From the NCBI GenBank assembly GCA_002633025.1, contig NMRB01000815.1, positions 183,838-247,837 of the forward strand: DNA of 64,000 nt, written 5' to 3'. The translations under genes and the position numbers were made by a program. The notes under the pieces were generated by a model. That model was not told the DNA's origin, searched no databases, and saw nothing but the letters and a program-made list of their open reading frames with translations. Each line of letters begins with the position of its first letter. The stretch's first letter is position 1. This stretch comes from Notospermus geniculatus (lineage: Eukaryota; Nemertea; Pilidiophora; Heteronemertea; Lineidae). Below, piece by piece: positions 11,561-23,500 of this stretch.

Positions 11561-12242
11561 NNNNNNNNNNNNNNNNNNNNNNNNNNNNNNNNNNNNNNNN
11601 NNNNNNNNNNNNNNNNNNNNNNNNNNNNNNNNNNNNNNNNNNNNNNNNNNNNNNNNNNNNNNNNNNNNNNNNNNNNNNNNNNNNNNNNNNNNNNNNNNNN
11701 NNNNNNNNNNNNNNNNNNNNNNNNNNNNNNNNNNNNNNNNNNNNNNNNNNNNNNNNNNNNNNNNNNNNNNNNNNNNNNNNNNNNNNNNNNNNNNNNNNNN
11801 NNNNNNNNNNNNNNNNNNNNNNNNNNNNNNNNNNNNNNNNNNNNNNNNNNNNNNNNNNNNNNNNNNNNNNNNNNNNNNNNNNNNNNNNNNNNNNNNNNNN
11901 NNNNNNNNNNNNNNNNNNNNNNNNNNNNNNNNNNNNNNNNNNNNNNNNNNNNNNNNNNNNNNNNNNNNNNNNNNNNNNNNNNNNNNNNNNNNNNNNNNNN
12001 NNNNNNNNNNNNNNNNNNNNNNNNNNNNNNNNNNNNNNNNNNNNNNNNNNNNNNNNNNNNNNNNNNNNNNNNNNNNNNNNNNNNNNNNNNNNNNNNNNNN
12101 NNNNNNNNNNNNNNNNNNNNNNNNNNNNNNNNNNNNNNNNNNNNNNNNNNNNNNNNNNNNNNNNNNNNNNNNNNNNNNNNNNNNNNNNNNNNNNNNNNNN
12201 NNNNNNNNNNNNNNNNNNNNNNNNNNNNNNNNNNNNNNNNNN
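11561..12242. other. assembly gap (682 n)
   Basis: A run of n within the insert that distinguishes duplication unit 2 from unit 1. Confidence 0.99.
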
Positions 12243-12485
12243 CTTGGAGCCTAACTTTACATACCACATTGGTCAGACGTCCCATGTCGTTTTTCCCATA
12301 AATGAAACGTGATCCCCATCCCGAGGTAGTTGTCGAACATGACCCTTGTAGGATTGCACATCATTCACTACCACGGGCCCTTTTGTTAGATTGTATTTTA
12401 TAACTTGCCGGGAACGTGTGTTATTAGAAAATCTAGGCACGACGATCTTCCCGCCACTAAACACATCGAAAACAGTATGTACCAA
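12243..12485 (-). pseudogene. possible captured exon fragment, unrecognised
   Basis: An open stretch beside the N gap reads FDVFSGGKIVVPRFSN, QVIKYNLTKGPVV and HVRQLPRDGDHVSFMGK. The composition and the KYNL-type segment faintly recall beta-propeller (olfactomedin-like) repeats, but I cannot support an assignment. It has no counterpart in unit 1. Confidence 0.25.
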
Positions 12486-14237
12486 GTTTCAGGTCAACAG
12501 CCCCAGCGGTTACGAAACGTGCCCTGCTAACGGACGACGGACACCGCATCATCGTGTGGCAGATGAAATTTTCTTTTAAAATGTCATTCCTTTTTTTACT
12601 TAAAATGAAGAGATACGATGGCGATAAAAGCAACGTATTTGTGTCAGTTTCCCTGTAGAAAAATGTACAGGACATTTTTTCATGACGCAACGTCAACACC
12701 TAAAATGACGTCAAAGACGTCGTTTCGGTACAACCGCTTGCAGCGCCGACATGTCGGGATAAACCGCAGGGCGGGTTCCCCATTCTCATGACATACCGGT
12801 ACACTGTGTGACGTATCACGAGAATGTACCATGAAAGTCACACGTCTTAGGCCTAGGTCATACGGATTGACCATACGGGGTGTTGCCGAAAGTCTCAGAT
12901 GGTCCCGGTCATCTATCCAAGTAACAACCGTGCTTAACGTTGCTTATAACTGCTAGCTCAGAGGCCAATGAGCCAGCCACAAGATTAAAAGAAAATCCTC
13001 CATCGCCGGACGGAGTGTCTGTGCCATATAAATGGGGTGCAGTACATCATTACCCCTTCGGACAAAGATTCAATAAAAGAATATTAAAATTGATAAAATT
13101 GTGTGCCATCATTTCGATGTGGTTCACAGGCAAATCAAAGCAGGCAATTCATGTCATGGAAGGAGGTAGATATGAGCAAATTGAAGGTATGAGCAAATGC
13201 AGCAACAATGGGAAATATTTCTTATGACTTTCAACAGAGCGTATACTCGACATCATCGACGTTCACACAAAAGAAAAAACATCTACCACCTACCTTGGTC
13301 TACTAGTCCCAACGTCATCATAGCCAACAGCAGGGTCCGCATGACTGAAGTGTTTTGTAGTTCTTTTTACGGACAAAAAGTGTAGCTATATACAGACCGC
13401 AGTACCACCGACTGACAAATTGAACAAACCGTTTGGTCGAAAATCATCATCTACCTTCACCAATGAGAAAGTTGTCATAACAATTGAATTACAAATGAAA
13501 ATGTTTCGTAAAGTGCATTACACCCTCGTTACCCGGCGATAATGACTAACTTTGTTAGCTTATAACATGCTATCCTCTCATCCTAATATTATTGAAACAA
13601 TTGCATTTAGATTGGTATGAAAGCTTTGTCGTTCTACCTGTTGCGGCAAGTGTTGAGCTGGCTAAAATCTAAATCGACGGACAGTTGCATTCGTAGCATG
13701 TCACGGTTTCCTTAACATGCGGACGTTTTTCGCCATCAAAATGACAGAGTACACATTAAGCCCGAAAAAGCTCAGCTCTTTACTCTCAGAAAAAATAATA
13801 CGGATGATCCACCATGTACGTGTATGTCATTTGGGCGGCCATCTTGGAAATCTATTTAAATCGTAAATCAAACTCAGTGTTCGCAGAGCAGAGTGTCTCA
13901 CTGAACTTGGTTTACAACGAAGGCATTTGGCGCAGACATGAAGAAGAGGACTCATGATTTCAACGTGATAATGATTTAGGTCTCATGCGGACAGTGAGAT
14001 GATGTGTAACATTAACTAGTATACTCGGCACGGCTGTCCTCGTCACGCACCATATGATTTAATAAGGGATTCACGTGACCAGGAAACCGGTCGTTAAACT
14101 CGACCTCGCTTCATCTCCGTCTTTACCTTCAACTTCGCTAATCAGTTTGTTCTCCCACCTCCAAAACCAATTTCAGATTAAGCTTTACTATGCACGTGTG
14201 GTTTTATCATCGTTGGCGCCCGAGAGACCACCAGCCT

Positions 14238-14366
14238 GGGGCCGTAAATGAAGCCTTCGCAACTTTGCGTTCACGCAAATTTATTGTTTGGCTGCACATG
14301 CACATGACTGCCTTACAATAGATTTGCATCAACGCAAAGTTGCGAAGGCTTCATAAATATGCCCCC
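14238..14366. mobile_element. palindromic MITE with ATGAAGCCTTCGCA ends (unit 2)
   Basis: Counterpart of 3465-3594. An 80-base insert absent from unit 1 follows immediately (about 14370-14455). Confidence 0.65.
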
Positions 14367-14728
14367 TGACTCATAGGTGTGGGAGTCGCTGATTAATAAA
14401 TACGACATACATACATGCATGTACTGTACAGTATGTTGGAAGAAGCAAGAGGTGATCACATATGAAAAGTTGCGGAAAAAGCCAGTCGAAGACATACTTG
14501 TTAAAGACATTTTTTATTGAGAATAGAACGGTTATGAATTACAGAGACAGACTTTAGTTTCCAATAATGACACAAAGTCAAATGTTTACCAACGTTTGGT
14601 GGAAATAGGATGGTAACCCTTTCCCCAGTGATAAATGGCAAAAACTACGTAACCACCTCTGACTAGCTTTTAGGTCAGTTACAGGACTTAAAATGAATTT
14701 GGTGACTAGGCCTACATGTGTACCCGAA

Positions 14729-15103
14729 TCCATGAATAAATATGTTGTTATAGTCGTTAGTTGGCGAGTAGGCCTGATGTAGTGTTAGCGAATTTCAGAA
14801 CTGTCAGGTGGGTGTGACTAGTCTGGGCATTTACATAACATTCAATTTAAGAAATATAGTATGGTCTGTACTTATATATTGCATCAGATGTTATTCCTGA
14901 GATTCCATTTGCCGTAGATTAGTTTCCGACTAGATACTGAGGTTGGTAGACACTGTCTTTACCAGATGATCGAAAAGCAGCCATTAAAAAATGCGCCGGT
15001 TGGTCGCTTCACAGCCAAACAATAGAGAGTGTTTTCGCAATCGCCCGGATAGACCTACGATTGCACAAAGCATTTAAGTTACGATTTTCTATTGTTTGAC
15101 TAT
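14729..15103. mobile_element. insert of about 375 bp in unit 2 flanked by ACCCGAA
   Basis: ACCCGAA occurs at 14722-14728 and again at 15104-15110, with DNA absent from unit 1 (compare about 3870) between. It looks like an insertion with a 7-base duplication; ends are not inverted repeats, and the superfamily is unknown. Confidence 0.45.
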
Positions 15104-15977
15104 ACCCGAACAATAGAATGATGACATAGTCGTTGGCCTAACCAGGCGAAACTCACTATTAACAGTCAGACATTAACACTAAACCCCAGCCATGCCCCGT
15201 GCTCGGGTTTGAGGATCAAATCGCACACTGCAGTGAGTTTAGCAAGCAAAACAAATCAGCAGAGTCGATTTGGAGCCAGCCTCGGTGAGGCTCTCCGTCG
15301 GGTGACAGATGCAACGCCCCATGAAAGCAATGTATGTCTGGAAGTTCCAAGCGAACATCTGCTTTGGCCTAGGCCCTGTTGTCGTTTCCCCAGAACCGCG
15401 AATGAGATCGCAGGATCCCAATATCGCTACCCCAGGTTTATAATGACAAATTCATTCAGCCAACACTGTCAGTGAGGGCGTTTGAAAACCGGCCATATTC
15501 TTTCCCAGAATAATTACTGTTATATAAGTTTAATAGTATATTCGTAATAGGACTTGATAACTGCAAGTCGTAATACTATCCCTGAGATTAAAGAAAAAGG
15601 CTGCTTGGTGCAAAACTCAGAACTTAACATCATCTTCCCAATGTAACCCCCCCCCCCTTTTCAATATCAAAGTGACGAAACCAGATAAGAAGGCCACCAA
15701 CAGAAATTGCAATGGAGATTTATTCCTGATGGGGTTTGGTTTAAACTCCGTCCGATTCCACCATCGCATGACAATAACAATTAAAACGGGACACTAGCAA
15801 CAAAAGTAATTTACATACGATCATGAGAATCGGACATAGTGTAAACCACAGCCATACAAATAAATCGGTCCCGAAATAAATGACATTCTTCTTATTCTTA
15901 TTACCTGCTGAGATCTTCAATTTTCAGGTTTGCCAACATTTTGGTGAAAAAATGAAACATGATGTTACTCTTGTCGT

Positions 15978-17559
15978 TTAAACTGGGCAGCTTGCTGTGT
16001 TGATGCCGTTGTTCTCTGGTAACTTGATCATGTCCACCTGTCGACCGTTGACAAACAAGTTCTTCATACAACCGACGAACGAGTCATTGGAATTGGTGGC
16101 ACCTTGAGGTAACGCTGAACCTGAAAATATACGGTTATAAATCGAATGAGTTACAGGAAGTAAAGTATGGTGCCAATGGTGGAGCTGCCGGCGAGCTGGT
16201 GAACTTCAGCCTTGAGGAACACTGCGACCGTCCTCCTATGCTGGCTGTACAATCTAAGGAGCCCCGTTTCATCATCCTCGCACCCAGGGTCTTCACAACC
16301 GACTCCCCTTCTCGCGCTTCATTGAGGGAGGGTACGACCGTAAATGACCTGAGATTCTCAGGATGCCTTTCGTGGGCTCGCAACAGTAGTTACAGCCGAT
16401 CGTCATACACGCAATACATGGGGGGGGGGGGCTCAATACTATCGACCTGCAGACGGTATTGGCAAGGACTCCTTGTATTCAGAAGAGATAGCAATAACTA
16501 ACTTACTTGGAAAGCCTCCCAGGTACATAGAACTCGTGGTTTCTAGCTGCCTTGTTGCCCCTGTCTCTATACCGATCTCAGTCTGAGTATGATCCAATTG
16601 GATTGTCACTACGTTCTTTATCAGCTCTGCTATGACATTATGCCATTTGTTATCACAAACATTCATCAACTCATTCGACATGGCACTATACTGACCATGC
16701 CTATTTTTGGCAGTAAATTTCACCTGAAATGAATGAGAGAAGTAATCTAGCCTTGTGGCCATTGTGTTGTACGCGCGCTGGTCAGCAACCCAATACTGAC
16801 TATGCAGCTCAAGCATGTCAAGGCATGGTCGGCGTGTTGCACCGACGGACCATGGTCTGCTCGGCAAGCAAGTATGAATCCACCCAACACGCTGGTTAAC
16901 AATGGCTTCACGCTCGCGAAGCTTTGTGAAGGCTCTGTTAATATGCATGTCCATAAGGCCCCGATTACATAGAAGTATGCGGTATACGAAAACGCCGGTT
17001 AACAATGGTTTCACGGTCGTGAATCCATTTAAAGCCTTTGTTAACCGGCGTTTTCGTATACCGTATACTTCTATGTATTCGGGGCCTAAACCATACTATA
17101 TAGCGTAAGAGGCTTTTGTTCTGAACGTTTTAGATAGATTTAAACTAAATGCCTGTAAGGCTTCCATTACATAGAAGTATACGGTATACGAAATCGCCGA
17201 TTAATAATGATTTCACGGTCGTGAATCCTCGGGAAGCCATTGTTAACCGGCGATTTCGTATACGGTATACTTCTATGTAACGGAAGCCTAATAGCATGAC
17301 GCGCCTGTGCTGAAGTATGTGCGTTGAGTATTTCCTGAATGCATGCTATGCTTCCCATTTCACTCACAGCCTTCCAAACTACAAGGTGAGGGGCGAGATT
17401 GCAATTAGAGTAGGATGTGTCTTACCCTTCCATCAAGGATCTCAAGAGCCAAGGCAGGGTAACCCTCTGGGTTACTTATACTGAGCAGGATTCCATTCAG
17501 CCGGTTTGTACGGAAATCTACGCGAGCGTTGTACTCAGGACCAACGAAATAATCTTTTT
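15978..17559 (-). CDS. laminin alpha copy A: LG5 domain exons and stop
   Basis: Exons 17426-17559 (134 bp), 16507-16723 (217 bp) and 15978-16120 (143 bp). The product runs [44 protein letters not shown], then [15 protein letters not shown] and ends NTASCPV followed by TAA. This closes a full-length alpha chain. A TTTATT (AATAAA on the coding strand) at 15718-15723, about 255 bp past the stop, is a candidate polyadenylation signal, unproven. Two palindromic elements sit in the intron 16724-17425. Confidence 0.88.
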
Positions 17560-20500
17560 CTGCAATGTAAACAAAGACATACCTGTTCATAATGCAGCTT
17601 CAAGATCTGCATGGACAAAGGTCCAGCAGTTCTGCTTTTGGATTGGACAAAATAAAGTTTGATGTTGATCACTCACCGAGTATGCCGTAAGCACCAGCGC
17701 TGAAATGGTTTCCTCGTTCCACCTGCAGGTAGCATATTCCTACATCTTTCTTCACAGCGCCAGTGGCATCAAGACTAAGTGGAATACCAAGCATTTTGAT
17801 ATCTCTCAAGCATCCAGGGAAACTACTTCGAATCTGAAATAAACAAAAAGACAAATAAGACATGATTTTAAGGTTGTTTCGGTCGATGCTATATATCTAG
17901 GGAATATCGGAAATGGATATATTATATATACATTGTACTTACGATTACGTCACCAGTGACTATAGATTGTGGCAAACCTCCAATATATATTTTTCGCTGC
18001 AGGTTCATTTCTCCTTGGAAGTTAGCAGCAAATTCATTCCCTCCGTCGAGGGCCATGGCTAACTTCTTCCCAGCCTTTGTAAACTGCAACTGGAAGCAGA
18101 AAATTGAATCAGAGATAACGTCGTAGTTTGCTGTTTTTGTTAGCAAGCAGAGGCCAACTGCTCAAGGAATTTAGGAAGTTGGGGGGGGGGGGNAGTTGGG
18201 GGGGGGGGGTGACATGTAGTTCGACATGTCTTTACTCCAGGACAGTGCTGTCCTTCAGTCCTAGGTGCACGATGCCAAAGAGTTAGCTACACCCATAAAT
18301 CTGTGAAAATAGAAAAGATTGAAGAAATCGCGAAGGAAAAACACTTACAAGATGCCAATTGCCGTCATCGTACCAGATATTCGTGCTGACAGAATCATGG
18401 AAGCCTGGATTAGGTGTAAATGACAGGGTAATCCTGCCATTGTTCACTTGCATTGCGAGGTATTCTGACTGGTCAGCACTCATAAAGTAAAAGATCAAAC
18501 CATATGGTTTATACGTTCGGAAGTCGAGGGTTATATCGAAACTGAAGAAGAAAAAGGAAAGAAGAAACGTTAAGATGTTCATTATGAATTTTTATGCAGG
18601 AGTTTCCGATCTACATGTAAGAAGTCAGTTCAAATGTAAAGCACGAATGCCCACCTCAATGATCAGGGCCCAGTTTCACAAACAATCTTAAGTCTAAAGT
18701 TGGACTTAAGTCATCATGTGACCAGGTTTCAGCAAATCAGATGACTTCATTTCAGACTTAAGTTTTTTCTTAGACTTAAGATTCTTTGTGCAACCGGCCC
18801 CAGGTCTACCACAGTAGATTGAAGGCTGTTGTAAACAATGAAATGGTCCATGGACCATGTGCTCACCTGGTGTACCAGAAGAACGAACAACAAGTGTGAA
18901 GTCAATATGTTCCAGTGAAACATCATACCAGGTTAGATCATTCTTTGTGGTTGTTCATGTGGTATGCGCCAAAGTACATTTTTCAAGATGGACGACTGGC
19001 GGCCATATTTGAAGTGCAATAGAGCTAAAATTTGGCAAACATATAGAGGGTTCCTACATATTCGCACCAAGTTACAACATTCTAGCTGCTGTTCTTCATG
19101 AGATATTGGCTAAAGTCCCATTTTCTAAATGGCCGACTGGCCGCCATGTTTAAGTCGAAAAGAGTCCAAATTCGATGTACGCATGTACCTAGATACATAC
19201 AATTTCAAAATGCTTCAGGAATAAGGTAATAAGACTTACTCTCCTACTAGTAATGATGCATCAAGTTCTAGTTGACCGTGGCTGTCTGGAGTATGACCGA
19301 AGCTAAAACCTCGTGGGACGTTTTTGGGTTCAACTGCTCTGGCACATTTACTTGGTAGAGTCTGAAAGCATAAAAGTCGAAAATCCTCGTAGCCTACTCC
19401 TAGATATCAACCTCTCTTTGTCATCTTCCAAAGCTAACAACATGGCCTTTATATACAAAAGCTCATAGGCCTAGATTACCATCTCAAACTGTTTGCCTGC
19501 AAAGATGCCAACACCGAATACAAAGTTTCTGTGTGCATTCCGAAGGCGCAGTTCGTTTACCATCAACAAGGGGAATGGAAACCTACCGTTGTTGCCACAG
19601 TTGGGTCAGGAGCAATGGTGAACTGAGAATCGGGAGCTTGAGTAGGCTGTACGACGATATTGGCTGTAAGGTTGGCTTGAGCGTGCTTTAAAGCACAGCG
19701 ACCGATGTCCGCGTTTTTGAACCCCTTGTTATTGTCCATGTAGATTAATCTGAAAAAGAGTATCTGCATGTTACGAAATTCTTGGCAGTATCCTGGGGAA
19801 ATAGTCCATGCTGTTTATCATACATGTAATTCATTTTGGCCTGATTGTAAAATTTGATGCTTTTTTGACAACCTACTTTCCATTAACAACTAGATTGAAT
19901 ATGCATCCGAAATATCCCTTCATGGTAGCAAATATCCCAGATCCAGAAATGTCTTCCCTCCCCTCAGGCACGCCACCAATAAAAACACCATCTTTAGAAG
20001 CATCTCCTAGATTGATTCTTGTAGGCCCACGCGGGAGACGGGCATTGCCAACTTTTTCATCGTCTATGACCATATCAATCCTGAAAAGAAAGCCCAAAGA
20101 ATCCACATTATAGTGTAGCCCAGGCTTATGAACTCTCCGTTTTGTTCTCCGGTTCATTTTTTTGCCGTACGATGGTGGAATATGAAGAAGTCAAATGGTA
20201 TAAACGTAATGCATTGATTATCACCTGAAAGGTATTTCCCTATCAAAGGACTGCTTTATTTTACCAATACTTACAGCCGTCTTGTTTTTATAATGGTCAC
20301 ACTGTGGACAAGGTCATCGTTGTACCTTTTCTTCGATCGGATGCCGACTCCGCCACGTCCTGCATTGAATCGGGCATCAATATACCCATCAATGACAGAT
20401 ATAGAAACATGATGCTGGAAAACAAAAAAAAATCGTTTTTTAACCATGCTTCACTGTTGAATGAGCGAAAGTAAAACTGTCTTGTAACATGGAAAGTGAA

Positions 20501-23500
20501 ATCAGCGGTTTAAGGGGCTCATTTAGGAATGTCCTAGCGTAGTTTAACCCTTACCTCTTCACCTTCATGTTGTCCTTTTGCTAAGAAGATAACACCCTCA
20601 GGTTCCATGGTAACGAATGAGAATGATAAGTCGCTATCTCGGCTCAGCTCTTGTGGAGGGAGTTCAAGATAGCCATCAGAATAGAAGCCACTAGTCCTCG
20701 CCTGAAATGGGAAAAGCCGACGAGGGACGGTGTAGTTATTGTCTTGTCCACTTTATTTAGCTCAAAAAAATGTAAGTGCGCGGTCGAGAGACTGTAGGTA
20801 CACCTTCGAACGACTCTGATTTCCAGCCTTCAAAAAATATCACCGTGAAAAAGAGCATTGTCTGTAGGGGAATAAAACTACTTACACTGATGGCACAACC
20901 TGAGTTGATGCCGTAATAATGTCCAGAAAGAATATTTTGAGGCACAAGACCTCTGGATGAGACTTGAACATCCCTCATACAACCAAGGAACTTTGTTGTT
21001 GTAACATTCAAGCTGAAATGCGAAAAGAAATGTTTGTAACAGCATCAAATCGTGATGTGTAAGGCTAAATCTCGGTGAAATGCACTATAGGACTAATGCA
21101 TGCAACATCAAGCCTGTTGTCTATTGAAATGCCCATGACGCATCTGCACGGCGATGATCAACTTGGAGACAGTCTCCAAGTTGATCATCGACGTAAAAAG
21201 CAAGTCTTACTTACTCTTCCAAAAGTTTATGCATTGAATCTGGGACTCCTCCATAGAACAGCGTACTGTTGAGTAGTTCAAGACCTATATCTTTGCCTGG
21301 ACCTGCTATTCCTGAGATGATCTCTTCACCAACTTGGAGACGACCTACAAAAGCAATAAAGCTTAGTTTAGCTTTTATACACTAAAACGTGTACAAGTTG
21401 ATAACGTTTGTAATTTTTGCAACGACAATTCTGATCAAGTCTGAAGTGACGCATACACGCGCAATATTTTTTGCCAACATGAGGATCAAAATGGGCAATA
21501 TTATTGCCAATCTTTCTTCTACCCATCATGCCAGAAGCACATGCCCTATTTTGTGCCCCATATTGTGCAATAATATAGACCGTGTGTGGACCCCTTTCAC
21601 TAACCTTGTAGCCCATTTCTGGCAGCGTTGATCTGAACCCACTGGTCGTTGTTATACTGCCGAACACTTTCGATCCTGGCTCGAGTATTACCACTTAACT
21701 GGTACTGGAATACCACACGACCATCGACAATCTCGATAGAAAAGAAGTCTTTCTGGAAAAGCCAAAGAAGATGTTCCTTCAACAGAGCCTGTCCCAAACT
21801 CGGCAATCGGCAATCAAACTCAAACCATTAGAGGTGACGCAATATCTTGTAGAACCAAGTCAACTTACGTCTCTCTGGTTGACGGATATAAACACGAGGC
21901 CATTGTTCCAAACCGTCTTGAACTGCATCAGAACAAATAATTTCCTGTTGGTGTAACGTCTGACCTGGGGTAGCTCAGAGAAACCATTACCGAGGAATTG
22001 GTAAGTACCAGCTGGTGGGAGCTCTGCCGGCCTGAAGAGTAACAAAAATACAGTTATTTAGCTGGTTCATTTTCAAAACGAAAAGTGATAAACCAAGTAC
22101 CGGTACAGGTGCAAAACTTTTGGTGAACGTGAGAGGATATCAAGTTGAGTACTTGTAGGTTAAAACATCTTATGGTGGTGATGATGACTCACTAGAGGTT
22201 ATACGTGTATTGCTACTTACGATTCGATACATCCACCACAACTTTCATGATTCGTTGTCTTTAAGAAATTATGTAGACCTATCCTTTTGCCATCGAATTC
22301 CAATTCACTTAAACATCCAACGAAGCTGCCAGGTTCAATCTCAGTGTTGGGCATCTAAAGAAAAGGATAGAAAATATAAAACGATCTAGGAGTTCTAAAA
22401 CATTCAATGGATTTGTTAAAAAATCGATATTGGCAGGTATCAAGATCATAAGCACATACCTGGACCTCCGGTGGGACACCCCCGACATAGAGAGGGGTCA
22501 GTCGATTAATGTCCAATCGGGTGAAGTAAGGGAAAGAAGAGGCAGTGACTGTCTGCGATTCTCCGCTCACCATTTTTTTCACTGTCAACTGACCAACATT
22601 CCCAGCCCTGAAATAGATCGGAAATTCAGTGAATTTACACTTACAGGAGAGGCTGACATGGAATTTGTAACGGGAGCTGGTGCACTATTAATGCTCCGTC
22701 AGATAAACCAGAGAAAAAGCGCGGAAATTACGTGTACCAAGAGGTTCACTCATCCATACATCCAACTCCCCCCCCCCAGTTTTAATTCTATTTCAATGCC
22801 ATCAACAACCTCCGCCATCCACCCTACCTCTGTGCCTCAACCCTGTACCATCTCTCAGCTTCCTTCTCAAAGCTTCTCTCTGGGAGAATGTCCATCTTGT
22901 TTTCCACAACCCTCGGTCCTCCACCAGCGTTCCAAGCCATCCTTACCCTCCCTCTCTTGAGATAGAGGGTCAGGAAATCACTGGGCTGTAAGGAAGAAAT
23001 TCCGAGTAAGATTTGAGTTGGGTGCCAGAAAGATTAGAGTTGGGTGCCATAAGGTTTACAGAATGGTTCTCTTAGCACTGTTTACTTCCGAGGCGATAAT
23101 TTTCATTCACATTTTTCAACGAGTCAGATAGGCATACACACGGTACTTTGTCCCGTTACCGTGCCGTTGAAACTATACTACAACCCGTAGAACTACGCTA
23201 CTACCCAGACACCGATGAAACTTTACACTCCAACCCCTAATACCGTCGGAACTGTGAGCAAGTGCCCCCATACCGTCGAAACTGTAAGCAACTGCCCCTA
23301 ATACCGTCGAAACTGTAAGCAATTGCCCCTAATACCGTCGAATGTGTACTACATGTATAATCCTACCTGTGGTCCCTGTTCGATGTAAAGCATCATCATA
23401 TAGGCCTCACTGATGTTGGTCTTTAAGTTGAAGCTGATGGTGTTCATAGTACCAGGCTCTGTATCAGGCTTGTATGTCCTCACACATCCGCCTCCACATT

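Larger units (their letters stand above)
11225..12480. mobile_element. insert specific to duplication unit 2 (contains N gap)
   Basis: At the point matching 1629 of unit 1, unit 2 switches to a hairpin ATGGTTTCC...GGAAACCAT (11225-11254), then a TG/TCTG microsatellite (11277-11325), further sequence, the N gap, and 240 bases that could encode a protein fragment on the minus strand. Similarity to unit 1 resumes at about 12480. The mechanism is unclear because about 90 bases of unit 1 are missing. Confidence 0.5.
9887..17680. repeat. direct duplication, unit 2 (partner 1-6536)
   Basis: Same content as unit 1, but joined to the remaining laminin gene. 9887-15977 is downstream flank of laminin: repeats, palindromes and no gene I can support, apart from a possible captured exon fragment at 12243-12485. 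Unit 2 is longer because of three inserts and a 682-base N gap. Confidence 0.88.

Noticed and set aside
11444-12301. ORFs of 237-285 residues through the N gap
   Set aside because: Almost entirely n; no coding evidence.
22430-22960. 176-residue plus-strand ORF
   Set aside because: Antisense to the LG1 exon 22460-22607 and running into pyrimidine-rich intron.
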